A stretch of 64,000 bases of DNA from Trochalopteron elliotii. Taxonomy: Eukaryota; Chordata; Aves; Passeriformes; Leiothrichidae. Shown piece after piece: positions 12,601 to 27,600 of the stretch (position 1 is its first letter; every line of letters begins with the position of its first letter). The notes under the pieces are model-generated. The model was given only the letters and a program-made list of their open reading frames with translations. It had not been told where the DNA came from and did no database searches. The position numbers and the translations under genes were made by a program. The stretch covers positions 912,669 through 976,668 of the forward strand of contig JANPWX010000214.1 in assembly GCA_024734555.1 (NCBI GenBank), given 5' to 3'.

Positions 12601-15600
12601 TTAAGCCTGGAAAGTCCTTCTAGCTGCCTGCCATGAAAACTGACAGCTCATGTTCTACACCCTTAAGGTCTTTTGTTCTTAGCTGTTGGTCTTGGGAGAA
12701 GAAACCCAAAATTGTATTGATTCAAGTGTTTGTTGTTTCTAAGTATAGCATTTTATATACTACCACTCAGCTTCTGCTGATCCACTGAGGATATTTTATA
12801 GCCTATACTTTATATATCAGTTTGACTTTACCTATTACCCAAAATAGGTTAGCAGATCCTGTAGATGCCATACTGACACCTCCCCAACCAACTTACTCAT
12901 AGTTTGAAGTATTTCTCAGGAGGCAGGTTACAAAGCAATTTAGTTACATACTAGGATCCAAGGAACCTCTGAATAGTTTGTCATTGATTTTTGGTCAAAA
13001 CCTTCCTTGAAAAGCCAGGAGGGTTTGCAGGAGGTGGAATGATAGTGTGAAGTGAAAGGGCTGTCCTAATGGGAATTCTCAGATTGGAGGATCTGCTGTA
13101 TCACCCAAGGGGACAAAAGCAACACAGAACAGGCCTGATGGTCACATTCTTCTTTGTTTTGAATTTCCTTGATGAATTTTGGGAGAAAAAGGTAACTGCA
13201 TTTTTTAAGAAATTCCATATGAACTCTGCAGACTGTAGTAATAAGATGTGATAATGACCTTGTGTCCATATTTCATAAATTAGCTATGCATTTAAACTGT
13301 TCTGTTAAAGCTACTTTTTTGCCATGATTAAAGAATCTTTGTTTCACTGAGCTCAGTATTAATGTATTCCAGATTCTGTTTCTTCAGAAAAGTAACAGAT
13401 GTTCACAGTTTGGTGCAATTTTCAGATGAGCAATACTGTTTATAATGAATTTTCCTGAGACCACCCAACTCATTTCACTTGTAACTTGAACTATGTCCAA
13501 GTGTTGATCTCAGGAGATGTAAAAGAGATGTAATAATTCTGTGCCCCACCCAGTTCAAAACACATGACTTAGTATAGATGGAATTTAAATATGTATACTT
13601 CCAATCTACATAGAAAGCAAAAGTCTTATCTTGTATGCCATGAAAAATGGTGGTGGAAACAACATTCTTGCTTTAATTCATCAAGTATTCCTAGAATTAA
13701 ATAAAATTATAAAACAAAGACGAACAAGTGAAAAAACATAATCCCATAATTGAAACCAAAGAAATTGAGATTTATCCTGGAAAATTCAGATTTATTAAGC
13801 ACAGAAAAAAACCCAGAAATATAGCTTGGGATGAAGTGTGGGGATGTGACCCAGTGCATTGCGTCTTGTCAGAAACAGCTGCAATAAATTCTGTTCTGCA
13901 TTAACCAAAATATAGTGTGATTTAGAGCTGTCTCTATCCAAGCCAATATATTTAGTGTCAAATATTTAAGAAAAAAAAGAGTTAATAGGGTTTAGGTATT
14001 TTAGAAAACAAGTATTGAGGAACTTCGGGCGACAGAAAATGAAGCTTCAATTCATATTTCTGCATTTATAAGAAATCTCAGAGACTCAATTTTATCAGTT
14101 GGAAGAACTCACAAAGGAAGAAAGAAGCTCTGAATGACCTGAGACCATGAAAATGACACAAACAGTTGTGAATTGACATTAGTTGGTACTAATGAAACAG
14201 ATTTTTTCTTTCCTGACATTCATTGTACTTTATACTTAACATTTAGTGCAGTGTTATTTTGAGATTATAAACTGAGAACTCAGAAAAATGCCCTGAGAGG
14301 TTCCCATGGCAACCATAGTGTGCAAATTATCTATGTGAACATTATGATCAGGGTAACGTCACACCATGGTATTCAGCCTTGCTGTTTGGCAGGTATGTAT
14401 TTTACAACATGAGTTAAGTGATAAATGTAGAGAGTTATACATGGCATTAAAATCAATGATCTGAATTTATTACTTTTTTTAGCAAGAGAATTGCTCTCCA
14501 GTATGATGCAAGGAATTTCTTTAATTTTTTTTTGAAAATACCTTGGCTGGAGGGTTCTGAGCTGCATATAGAAAAACCATATAGAAAATATGATATGGTT
14601 TTTAGGCACCGTGAATGCTCAGCCTTGTCCTTTGACAGCACTCATTCTGCAGTCAGAACACCAGGATTTTCATAAATGTGTGCAGTTGTGTCCCAACAGC
14701 CCATGTGTGAATGCAGAGATTGACGGGATGCTGTGATCCCCCTGCTCTCAATGGCTTTTGTGTTTGCTTAGCTGCTTGCCAGCAATGAAGATGCTATTTC
14801 AGCATCTTCCTTTCAGCTGAAGCCAGAAATACCAAATGCAGAGGAAACAGTGTTGCTGTGAATACTGTTGAAAGAGAGGGGTTTTTTTTAGTGAAAAATA
14901 AATAAATTCATTAATCATTGCACCTCACTGTTATCTTTTCTTCTCTTTCTCAACTAGCAGCTTAAGGGCAAACTGCCTCTTCAGTAATTCTTGTGTGCTG
15001 GTTGCTAATGAAATTCTACACTTTCTCATTTGAAAATGGAAAAATATTTTGTCAGTGCCTAGGTTACACATGCTGTGGTAGATATTAGAAACAATCTGCT
15101 TTTTATAGTCTTATAATAGTCTTGACTTGAATACATGCCTGACTTTTGAAGAGTGACCTGTCTTGCTTTACAACAAAAGACTTATGCTTTTAAGGCTGAA
15201 CTTAAAATCTTCTCAATCTCCACTTTTTACTTAGTTTTAAAATAATCTTCTGAGGAAGTCAGTTACTTTGTTGTTGTTTGGGCTTTTTTTTTTCTGTTTT
15301 TCTTTACAAAAATAAAGGAAATATTTAAACTTATATTAGAAAATGTATGGGATGTAACCTTCATTGCTGCTCTAGCTCTGTTTCCCAGGAAACAGATCAG
15401 AGCAGCATGAAATTTATCTAAAGCTCCCAGATCCGGTGCAGAAAAAGTGAAGGCAGGTCTAAAAACTGTCTTTTAAAGCAATGACTGCTAAGGACCTCTT
15501 ACAAAGCTGTGGTGTGAAAGTTTTGTGGAGAGCCGAGTCTGAGTGAAAGCCAGGAAGCCTTTTGGTGGGTCTGCAGAATGCAAACTTGAAAGAGAAATTT

Positions 15601-18600
15601 TCATCTGGGCAATTCTACAACCTTTGCCTACAGTTACTCAGGAAGGCTGTATTAATTTACACATGAGGACCATAAATAGTTCCTGGGGTTGCCAGATTGC
15701 TTGTGATGATCAGGTACCTGCAAAGGTACTTGGAAATCCCTGAACTTCTGCCACCTGGGTAGTGAGTGTGGGCAGATGTGGTTCCATCTACACAGGGGGC
15801 AGCTCTGACCCTCTGAGTGCTGCCTCTGCATGTCCTGCTTTGGGAGGGGAAGAAGAACAGCTATAAATCCCTTACTCCACTAGATCTTTATCCACATTGT
15901 AAGTCCTGATATGCCAGTATTTACCTGTGGAAAAACATTTGGCTTCAGAGCACTGGATTTATGAAATAAAAGCAGAGAATTCAAGTATTGTGTATTTGTC
16001 AGTTGTTTGTAAGGGTGAAGCTTCCTGGTGTTACCAGTAAACCACAGTGTCACATTGTGATACTGGAGCTATTCTTAAAATTGGAGCAATGCTACCTTCC
16101 AATGGGTAGGAAGATTACATTAGCACATGCATCAGTTTGGCAGAAAACCCACATTATGTATACTTATTCTGCTCTTGCTTTTTCTGAAAATTTCATATAG
16201 CCTGGCCATGACTGTGTATTTTTTTAATTTGCCACCTTCTTTAAGGCCTCTTTTGTCTTGCCTTCAAAGTAGGGCTTTCACATGTCTCCCTTAAGTGATC
16301 TTTGTGTTCTGCTGACAATGAGCTGGAGCTAGAGCTGGTTGAGAATTTTCCATCAGAAGGAATTTCAACTAGAAATGTCTCTAAAACAAATTCAGAAAAA
16401 AAAAAGAATTCTTCAAAAAAACCCCTTTTTAACAGGAAAATCAAAAACATATTCTATTGCATTTAGTTCAGCCTAATTGTCCATATTTAAGTAATTGACC
16501 TCAAGCATTTTATCTTTGAGTCAGTTGAATAAACAGAGCCCTGGAAACTGTATGGCACACTGAAAATATTTTTGATTGTAAGTGATAAATTTTACAAAAC
16601 TTTTTTCCCCTGAAACAAAAAAGAACTGACATGTGAGCACATTTAGCCTGTGTTTCCAAAAACTGTTCAAACCAAGAATGTGCTTACAGGTGTTTGGTCA
16701 AGTGTTGAGATGCTTCTGTCCTCCCATTTTGAAAGGGATATATATGTTACTCAACCCTTGTCATACTAAGAAACAGCAAGCAAGGGAACACTATTTTAAA
16801 AAGAAAGATGCAACTTTTTCTAGTCCAGTAAAGCCTAGAGTTTGATGTTGGCTTAAAAACAAGCAGGAGATGCAGGAAGCCACAGAAAGAAGTGAGTGTG
16901 GTTTTCTTGTACACCAATACTAGCAACCATTAGAAAATATTCATAACCAAGACTAGAAATTAAGATTTTTTTTAAAAAAGGTAACATTTATATTTTTATT
17001 TTATACAGTTACAACCAATTTCAAGGTTTTATGTTTCTTCTTTCAGAATGATCAGTCTATGCAAGAGATGCAGATAATTGGAGGAGATGATCTTTCAAAG
17101 CTGACTGGCAAGGTTTGTTCATTTTAAATTTAAGAAAGAAAATAAATTCACTAAAAATACTTGTGAAGATATATGTAATTTTTGTCAGGTACTAATACTG
17201 GAATCAAAGTTATTTATTCTTCTGTATTAAATTGCTGTGATGCCACTGCTTTCAGATTGCAGATGCCCAAAAAGGTCAGAATGTAGCCTTTCCATCCTTG
17301 TGCAGGATTTCCCAACAGCTATACATGTACCATCAGTGAGATTGTGGGCAAAATTTCTGTTGTTTCAAAAATAATGTTTTCCCTTTGCTTCTTTATGTCA
17401 TGGAGCCGTGTTTGTTCTGCCTTCAATGGGTCCATACAAGCAAACTGCACAGTGAATATCCCTGCTGAATTCAGCATATGAGTTTAATACCATTTTGCCT
17501 ACTGCACAAAATTCACTTGTGGAGACTTCCACTCAGAGAATCAGATGGGATTTTTATTTCAGCATCAGGCTGGCTCTATGACTGAATCTGCACTAAGCTT
17601 GAGCCTTGTGGTAAGGAGAGAGAGTGGTTTGAGGCAGTGTAAAGGCCATTTTCATCCAACCATGGTGATACAAAGCAGTACTGCGAAGAAGACGTCAGGC
17701 TGATTTCATTAGGCAAATGGTCTGTGTGGCAAATGGTCAGAAAATGGATTCTTTACTTATGCATTAAGGCAACATAATACTTATCTTGTTATTTGTACTC
17801 TATGTGCAGTCACTGTTTTATTAGGTGGTTCTAGATAATATCAGTGCCTTCCAAGCACTCAAATGGAGCACTAGCAAACTCATTTGTTTCATTGTACAAC
17901 AAGAAAAAGAAGAGAAAAGCTTAACTTTAAATGTTTCATTAATATTAAATAGGGTTTGATGCAACTAGAACTAAAATTTTAAAAATGCTGTTAGAATATT
18001 TTAGTGATATGTATGTACTCAATTTATACTTCTAAATACTCCTGCTGGGTGTTGTTTCCAAATTACCACTAAAGCATTAATCATATTCTGGGGAAATATT
18101 AATTAATTTGCTACTTGCTAATATTCAAACACTGGAGTTACCTGTTTTTCTGTGGTGATTTTGCATGCATTTGTCTACCTCACAGGCAGAACTGGCAGTG
18201 CATCTTACTTAACCTTTTTCTTTTTGAACATAGTTCAAACACTTTCTAAACTTCCCAGCCCAACTCTCCTTCCCCATGTTCCAATCCCAAATTTCCTTGA
18301 TTAATGGTTGCAGATATTAATATTATTTCCAGACATGATATTTTCAGTATCATTTGAATTCACTGGGCAAAACATTATTTTTTGCAAGACTTTTGTGTAT
18401 TTATCTGTACCCACATGTGTATGAGAGAGAAAGAAGATTCCACCCTATTTAGTCCTGCTCTTATCAGAAATTAAGTAAATTGTTTTCTTACAACGAAAAT
18501 CCTGGTAATGTTTTTCTCAGTGGCATGGCTCTCCTGTTCCCAGGTATGGAATGGGACACAAAACTTGGCTAGGATGAGATACTAGGAAATACTTGGGGAG

Positions 18601-21600
18601 AAGACTGAGCAGCAACATATTTTAAGATATAAGTTTAAAATAAGTTTAAGAGAGTTTAAGATCTGGGCAAGGAGGCTTGGATCTTGGGTAGGTGTGAAAT
18701 GGCTGGTTTGGGAACAAACTGCTGCTCAGGACAGGAGCCCAGTGCTGGAAGCTGGGTGTGGAGGCTGAAGTGAGGCAGGAAGGGAGAGCTGGGACTGCCA
18801 GGGGAGCAGAGGCTCAAAGGGCCTGTTTGGCCTTTGTATGTGGGGCTGACTGTGACACAGCTGATGTAGGGATAATGAAATAGCATTTTCACTATAACAC
18901 GTGAGAACAGGGTTCCCTTAAGACTTGTTTTACTGTTTGAAAAGCTGGAATGCAAAGCTTAGGCTCAAATGTTCATGCTTACATGTCTAAAGTTGGATAT
19001 GTGAAGGAGTGGCCTTATGTCCACAGATGCCAGCTCCTCCATCTGTTGCTGACTTCAGCAGTTAGTGAAGTATTCAGCACATTTTACTAATCAGCCGTTT
19101 GTGGGCTGATTCAGAGCCTCCTACAGGCCGTATAAATCCTTTCCTTGAAGTGTTTTTAGTGCCTCTCTTTAGCTGCTGGCTTTTAAAACTGCCAGTTCAG
19201 TAACCATCCAACGTCACTGAGGGAATTAGTTGAAGGCTTATTCAGAGAATTCAACTTCCTTGCTATCAAGCAGGCTGTGTTCTTCCTCTGCCTGCTTGGA
19301 GTATTTAATAAGAAAAAATTGTAATTATATTGAAAAATTAGTATACTGAGTTAAATCCCATTAACTTACTGATCATGGAAAGTGCTTTCAAAAGCACAAG
19401 CATAGGTTTGGAATATAAGCTCCATTAAGTTTTTGAAAAGTTGAAAAGTATCAATAAATGTAAACAGTTTTGAAACTTACAGAGAAAAGACTGAGATTTT
19501 GATGTTGAACTGAACTTTCATTAAATAATAATACTTGGAACCTCAGCTAGCCTATAATCTTAGTGAAGAACTTCAGGATGTTCATGCTATGCTGCCTATT
19601 GGAAAAACAGATTACTGAGTGAACATATAATAATGTTGGGGTTTTTTTCTGAAAAAGCTTAAAGAAAGCAAAAAGTTTTAAAAGCTAATTAGAAAGAGGT
19701 TATTAAGGATAATAGCTCTTCAGAATAATATCTCCTCTGTACTTCTCCACAAGATGCTTTTGTTTATAAAATTATTATAAACCTGGCAAAAATATATAAT
19801 GACCCAAACCACAAAAAAGAGAAATATTGTGAGAGTTAGCATACAGACCCAAACTGCCCCAATTGTTACCTGAAGAAAATCATCCCCCCTTTGAAATTAT
19901 TCTTCTGTGAAGGTCACTGAGGCAAGAATGAAGTTTTCCATGGCACAAATCATTAATTAAGGTACTTGAAGAATTAATCCTGATATAGCTTAACACTCTA
20001 ATGCTTTGTAACCATTTCTATCCAGAAAAAGTATAATTTAAAAATCTCTCCTTTAATCATGTAAGTAGTGAACATAAAGTTTCTCAGTATCTGATTTCAT
20101 AGTAAAGTAGTTAGTTTTCAATTACTTTAAAGCTGAAAAGCTCACTTGGGTAAAATTCATCATTAATGTTTGTAAAGGGGAAAACATTTTGAAAAGGGGA
20201 GTTAATCACTTACTGTTCAGAAATCTGTTTCACAACAAGATGGCAATGAAAATGGATGAAGATGAGGTGAAAGAACAAACAATATAACCCTGCTTAGTAT
20301 CAATACTGTAACCATACTGTATAATACTGTAAAAATTCCTAACGTATTTTCAAGTATTTGTGGCATTTGAGCAAAGTAAATTTTAAAGCATCCAGAAACT
20401 TCAGTAGGTTCAGCTGTACCAGAGTTATGAGTAGCCATTTATCTCTTATATTTTGTCAGAAGAGCTTTGGAGCTGGTTTTGTAGTCCAAAGTCTCCAATG
20501 ACAAGACTCTTTCTGTATATCATTTCATATGTAAAATATGTCCTGTAAACTTTCAAAAAGCTCCTGTATCACTTTGACTTGTCTCCTTGCAAATGAGACA
20601 AGACAGATAAAATCATAAATTTAAAGTTTATATATTCTTGCAATTAAATACTTATTACAGTTGTATAATATATTTGATGTCAAACTTAGATCCATATATT
20701 ACTGTCATTGTCCCTATTTCTATATAGCATAGAAAGTGAATAAAAATAATCATTATTCATTTTTAAGTTAATAGGAACTTCAAATTAATACAGAGGAATT
20801 ATACAGTTAGTACTATACAATTATGGAGCCAGTGAATTTATAAAATTCTGTCAATGCTTATGTTCTCATGTTCCCCTTGTTCATATTAAGTACATGTTGT
20901 TGACAGCCAGTAGTTTTGCCATTTTCTGAGAAATGTAGAAGATAATAAATAGCCATCAAGAAAAAAGGAAAGTGAGGATTTGTGTTTTCTCTGCACTTTG
21001 TTGTGTTAGTTTGAACACTCCATCCTCACTCTGATGATCTCCTAAAATGACTCATCAGCTCATACGAAAAAGAAGTTTCACTCAGAAGAAGACATCCTCC
21101 ATGCAGCTCTTCTCAATTCCTTCTGGCAGGATTTGTGCTATAAAATCTCCAAACTTCCTTTATATGTCTTGCCTAAATCAATTTATCCACTGCCTACCAT
21201 TTTCTTGCCCAGCTTGTCATTTTGGAGGATGTTCCAGGAACATAAAGTGTTCTCACTTTCTTCTCTTATGCCTCTCATTTCATTCCTATTTTATTGAACC
21301 ATTTTCCATGCATGTCATAGGCTCCAGCAACAGCTCTGAGAGCTCTTTCTCTATCATTCTCCTAAATATGTTAGCATGTCCGTATTTAATAAACCATACA
21401 TGTGGCAGCTGTCTAACACAATGTTTTATTCTCTAGATTAACATACATATTATCCTCACCATTTCAAGTCTGTTTCTCAGAATTATTATTCTCTCTGTTA
21501 GTATTCACTGTCTTGACTAATGTTGTGATTTCTTCCCCTATATGCATTCCTTTCCACAGTAACGGCCGTAAATTTGCAGAAACAATAATGCCATTCTCTT

Positions 21601-24600
21601 TAGAACATTATATACAAGAGACAATTTATGTGACAATAAAGGTATACATAATTCACTATACTCTTGGGCAATAGTCATGTCCCCCACTCACCTCGACATC
21701 TTACTTTATTCCTATCAGACATGTAGCCTTGCTTTTCATCTTTTCAAAGGTTGATTTTATGTGTCTTTAAGCATTGCACATCTTCAGTACTTCTGCTTAA
21801 CTGCCATCGTTAGTCACTTTCGTTGTTCTCCATTTTTTCTTAATTAGATTTGATACTGTCTATTCTTCTGGCAGTTGTCATCCTTAACTGTTTTTTCCAG
21901 AGCAAAAGACACTATTTTTTCCTGCTCCAAAGTCAATCACCTTTCTTTGCACTTCTTTCTTAGGTAACCTGTTCCACTGCTCATCATTATTTTCTTTTGT
22001 TGTTGTTATTCTGGAGGAAGGAAAGTATAAAAAAAATCTTTACAGCCTTCCTAGCCCATTTTTCATATGGACTCTGCTCAGCCACTGTCTTCCTGCTTCT
22101 ACATCACACCTGTTCATAATCCTATTTCACCTATGTCCAGAAAATCCTCATCCAGTTCCCGATGACCAGAAGACTACTTCTTCATGCAAGTGAGAAAATA
22201 GAGACGTGAGTCATTCCTGAATTACCTTTAGATTAATTATGGTAGTTTGTTCTACTTTTTATGCACAACAGAAGGATGCTGTGAAGATGGCTGCAAGTGG
22301 AACATGAGTGTGCACAGCATTCGACACAATGCTCACTAAGAACAAAGCATCAGGTCCTCCATTATGTCCCCCACTCTGTTAACTCTTGAAGATTCTGAAC
22401 TTGTTTTACACAATTTAAATAACTGGAGTTTGTTTATGTGAACTCTTAACACATTAACCCATTTGCTCCCATCAGCAGCTGCTACTGACCACACCAAGTG
22501 TCTGAAAAAATAACATTTTTGAGATGTCATATTTGCTGTCCTTCCAAGTATGCCATAAGATGTGGATGAGCCCAGCAGAAAAGATTAAATCAGATGTATG
22601 GGAACTTTTCTAGAACCCTGTAGAAAGTTCCTAGCTAGATGTCTATTTTACAGAATATTTTCTGACATCGTGATGAAGTGTTAATATCTGTGGATTTCAT
22701 TCCTGTGTGCGTAACATAAAATAGTTTCACTTCTCACAGGAGTCCTTGTAGCTTCCTTTGAACCTCTTCACTGAAACTTCATGCATTTTTCTTTAATTTT
22801 TATTTGATGGTGATTCTTCAGCTCTAAGGCACTGTCATAAAATGTCTTGTTTAACCACTGGTACCTGAGGTTCCCCAAATACAATGCTAAGAAAGCAAGT
22901 ACTTCATGTATGATGAATAAACTGATAATCCATTAAAAATTCAGTTTGAAGAATCTTATTATCAATTTATGTAATTTTGATGATATGGAGTACACATGAA
23001 AAGGGGTCTTCAGAAAGAATCTAACTGAAAATGCAGACTCCTGAATGGAAATTTATCTAAAGGGAATGAAAATACACTATATTGTTCCTTTTTAACCTCC
23101 TTACCCCCATAAAACAAAACAAAAGAAATAGAGATTGATAAAAAAGAGATTTTGTGGGGGGGAAGGTGGTGGGGGTTGTTTTTACAGTATGCTTTCACTG
23201 TAGAACTGTAGGACAAATAAATGATCTCACCTTTTCTTGACATTGTGTATTCATGCATACTTTGCAAGCTGGTATAACTAGCAATGTTACAAGTACTCCC
23301 AAGGAGTTTAAGAATAGTTCTATCCAAGAAAGAGAGAGGAAGGAACTCAAGAGGAAGAGGAAGGATTTCAATGGGGGCTTGAAGATAAAAGTATTTCCAT
23401 CAGACCAAATTATGCCAATCTTCCCACATTAAGGTTCATTCTTTTCCCTTTCTTCTTTCCTAGCCTGATCACAAACAGGACTTTGCTTAGAGATTCCTTT
23501 ATCTTAAGGCCCAAAAGCATCTTGTCTGAACTTCTGGGTGATTAGGTCCCAAATGATAATTTCTTCACTGTACCTACAGTGTATCTTTTGAACTACCAAC
23601 AATTTTGATTTAGAGACTTGATGAAGAAGCCTCCATATATCAGGCATGTTATACCAATAGTCAGCTGTTGTCACTGTTAAAATGGTGAACCTAATTTTCT
23701 TTTTTGAATGTGAACAGTTTTTTGTCTGTGGCCTTTTTCAATACCTTTGCCTAGTGGATTAAGCAGTTTGCCATTATCAAATTTATATTGCCATATGGTT
23801 GCATATTTGCCTATCACACAGTCATTACTTAAGCTTCTTTTAGATAAACTAATCCATTGGGAGCCTGCTGTACTGTACTGACGTACTGTAGGATGTAAAT
23901 AAGACAAGGTTTAAAGGTGGAATTAACAGCAGGAAATTAATAGTAGGCAACTGATATAGTGGGAAGAAATGAAATTTCAAGCATGCAGATCCTTCTATTG
24001 GTCTGAATAGAATCAGCAAACTTCAAGCTAAGTAGAGATTGGGAGAAACTTTTAATTTTAACCTAATGTGGTAATCAGACAGTTTGGGATAAGAAAAGTG
24101 ATTGCCCTACATAATCACCTGCCCTGTGACCAGAGGGGCAGATAAAAATGTTAAGAATTCCTCTGAGCTAAAATAAGAGAGGAAATTATCAGCTGTGGAA
24201 CAGTGATAAATGAGTTGAAGGGCAGCTGCAGTGGAGGATTATAATGTGCTGTAAAGCCACTATTTTATTCAGTCCATGATTTCAAGTGCATACAGCAGTT
24301 CTGAATTTTTGTTCCCAGGCTCAGCTGTTGAAGGTATTTTGTGGTCTCTCTGAGGCTGTGGGCTGAAAGGTCAAAGTTCTTTTGTGAAAAATGTTCCCCC
24401 ACTGGGAAATGGGCTGTTAATTAAATAAAAGCTATTACTTCCTGCTACAAACCTTACCTCGCTCTAAGGTATTTTTTTCAGGTCTCAAATAATTTTTCTT
24501 TTCGCAGTTTTAAGTTCTTTCTGTTCTTTTCTTTCTACTAAAGAAAACAAAAAAGTGTGCATATGCTATTCTGCTGATTTTGTGCTGAAACATTTAAGGA

Positions 24601-27600
24601 GAAAGTACTCTTTTTATGTATCTACCTGATTTTCTTGCTATACATGTGAGGGCTAAGTTTGTCTCTTAGCTGTAGTATGGCATTAAGTGCAGTTGTTTAT
24701 TTGATTAATTAAGTATTGTTTCAGCTTTCAAGGAAATACTCCCCCTTTGTAAATGTGCAACTTAGAACTTTTACCTTGTTAAAATTCCACATTTTATATT
24801 AATTCAAAGACATAGTTTTCTTCAAAGTCTTATTCAGGGCTAACTTCAAAGTACTACTATTTCATAGCAATTTTCCTTTGAAAACAGTTTTCTGAATGGA
24901 ACATAAAAGTCCAAGTCTAGAAAAAATTGTTATTCTTTTCCAGGAAGATGAAAAATAATTTCCATAGCACTTACTACTGTCAGGCAGGAGGCAGACATGC
25001 TCTCATTATTCTGCTTGGTTTTGTTAGCTGACATTGTTCCATTTACTACTGACCTGTGGGAAGGTAAACAATAGAAATGTATTGACTCAGTGCTGGAGTA
25101 CTTTTCATCTTACTGTAAGTCGGGATTTTTTTAAATGTACTGTAAAAGCAACATACTTTCTTGCAGTGTATAAACTTGTGTGGCTTTGAAAAGCACTAAA
25201 TGACAGATTTTCAACTTTTGCATGTTTTCTGTTCATTATTTAAACAATTAACATTCACAGAGAATTCTCTTCAGCATGACAGACAAATTCATATGCTACC
25301 CAGGGATTAGAAGTTATTTCTTCTTTATTTTGCATAATACTAGTAATGTCAAAAACCTCCTTTTTCCAGATGACCCAAGACGTGCTGCTATGGGCCATTT
25401 TTACTACTGCCTAGAAATTAATATGGAAGCGCAAATTTTATTTTTGTGGAGATCCGGCTCACACCACAAATATTATTTCTGCTCAGTTCAAATGTTCATG
25501 TACAGAATTGCAAGTCATGTGTGCCCTGATCACTCAAAACTGGAGAATTTTAAACTTCACAGCATCCCTTTGCATTCAAAACCACAGAGGACAATTTTAG
25601 GGCCACTGCTCTTTAATGTTTTTATAAAAGATCTGGACACATAAATTCAATGTACATTAAGAAAATTTGCCAATGATGCTAAAACAGGAGGGGCTATGGA
25701 TTCCCCCAAAGGTAGAGGGACCTTGCAGAGAAATCTGCATAGACTGGAGAGCCAGGCAATCACCAATCGTATGAAATTTAACAGGATTCTCCCCCTGGGA
25801 CAGGGTAATCCCTGTCATATGTACAGACTGGGGAATGACAGGCTGGAGAGCAGCACCATGTAAAGGGACCTGAGGTTCCTGGTCCTTGGCAAGTTTAAAT
25901 TGAACCAGCAGTGCCCTGGCAGCCAGGAGGGCCAACCCTGTCCTGCAAAGATTTCATACATAGTCCAAATAAAAAGGGATGCTGGCTTCAGAGAATGAAG
26001 CATGTCCTGGCAGGCATCAGGCACAGCATGGCCAGCCAGGAGGGGAGTGTTCCACCCTGCTCTGCATTGGGGCAGCCTCACCCCAAGTGCTGGGGTGTGC
26101 CACAATGCAAGAAAGACTCCTGACTATCAGAGTGTGTCCAGGACAGCCACATTGGTGCAAGGGCTCAAAGGGCAAGACTTCTGAGGAGTGGCTGAGGTCA
26201 CTTGTGCTGTCCAGCATGAGGAAGTGAAGGCTGAGTGGTGCCCTCATCACAGCTTACAACTTCATCAAGATGGACAGTGCACACAGCTCTCTAGTGACCA
26301 GCAACAGGACAGGAGGAAATGGAATGGAACCATATCTGGGGAAGTTCAGATTGGACAGCTGGAAAAGGTTCTTCACTGAAACTGTGGTCAAGTCACTGGA
26401 ACAGGCTTTCCAGGGAAGTGGCCAAGATCTGAAGCCTGTCAGAGTTCCAAGAAGCACCTGGTCAATGTCATATGGTTTAGTTTTATGTAGTTCTGCAAAG
26501 AGCAGGGAGTTGGATTTGATGGTCCTTATGTGTCCCTTCCAACTTGAGGTACTCTTTGACTCTGTGTTGCACCAGCCTACCTTTCTGCCAGCTACTGGGT
26601 AAAAAATGGTGTAAACACAGAATGAATCACAGTCATCCAAATCTATCAGCTCCCCACCATCCCTCTGATCCATTAGTAATGGAAGCTGATTCTTTTGCAA
26701 TGACTCAATAGGAAGGTCTTTCATTCTCTGAAGACAGCATCCCTTTTTATTTGGACTATGTATGAAATTTTTCCAGGACATATTTTAAAAAACTGTCTGT
26801 ACTCTGTCTCACTCTAAGATATATTAGCCCCATTATTAGATTTCTGGATGTACTTCAGAGGTTGTATTAGTGAAGATGACTCTACTTAGAAATGAAGCCA
26901 TCTTTAGTCTACTCAAGATGTCAGTAAATATTCCTATATCCTGTTCTCTGAGTTTCAAAAGTAGACAGAATCCAGAAGGCTGGATTACTTTTCTTTTCAT
27001 GTGGTTTCCTTCTTTGTAATTGCCTCAAATATATCTGAAAGGACAAAACATTCTTGATCTATGTGGTACAGGAGCTTCAAACACACATATTTGAGAAAAG
27101 ATCTTTTCTTCTGTGTCCTTTGGCTTCCTATTTGTCCAGCTATCAGTTACTGCTGCAGCACCACAAGCTGATGAGTTTTACCAGTCTCACATGAGGATTT
27201 CACAGTGAAGCTGAATAAGGTCTTCCAAGTAACTGAGCTTTCACAAGAGATGCTGGGTACAGCCAGCTGTGCCTTTAGGATGATGATGACATTACTGATA
27301 ATGTATTAATTTGTCATATCCATTGCATTCCTCTTACATCCTCTGCTATCCATCTGATCAAGGATAAGCTAATCTATTTCAACCAGTTTTAGTTAGATCT
27401 CACTGCTATCTAGTCTTGGACACTATATCAAAACATTTCTTGGCAGTTTGCAGTTAATTCCTCTACTAACCTGCTATTCCATTCCTTTTCTGAAATCTTC
27501 TATCTGTAGACTGCTTTAATAGTAGAAAGGCAGGGGATAGGCAGCAATACAGTCAGTTTCCCAGCACAGTATTTTGTAGGAGAGGGTTTGTATACCAGAG

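Larger units (their letters stand above)
611..17046 (+). other. PRTFDC1 intron 3 (16.4 kb)
   Basis: The donor GTAAGT and acceptor TTTCAG are consensus. Contents: a CR1 fragment (about 5205-5585), a purine-rich strand-skewed block (about 3560-4880), a compound palindrome (11547-11590) and an 18 nt inverted repeat (15378-15395). A GC-richer patch at about 7690-8250 has several overlapping open frames but no recognisable protein. The 161-codon open frame at 12040-12525 also resembles nothing I know. I see no exon of another gene on either strand. Confidence 0.85.

Noticed and set aside
26254..26781. 175-codon open frame on the - strand
   Set aside because: It runs antisense through a dead CR1 copy and the inverted 57 bp unit, so it is a by-product of the repeat.
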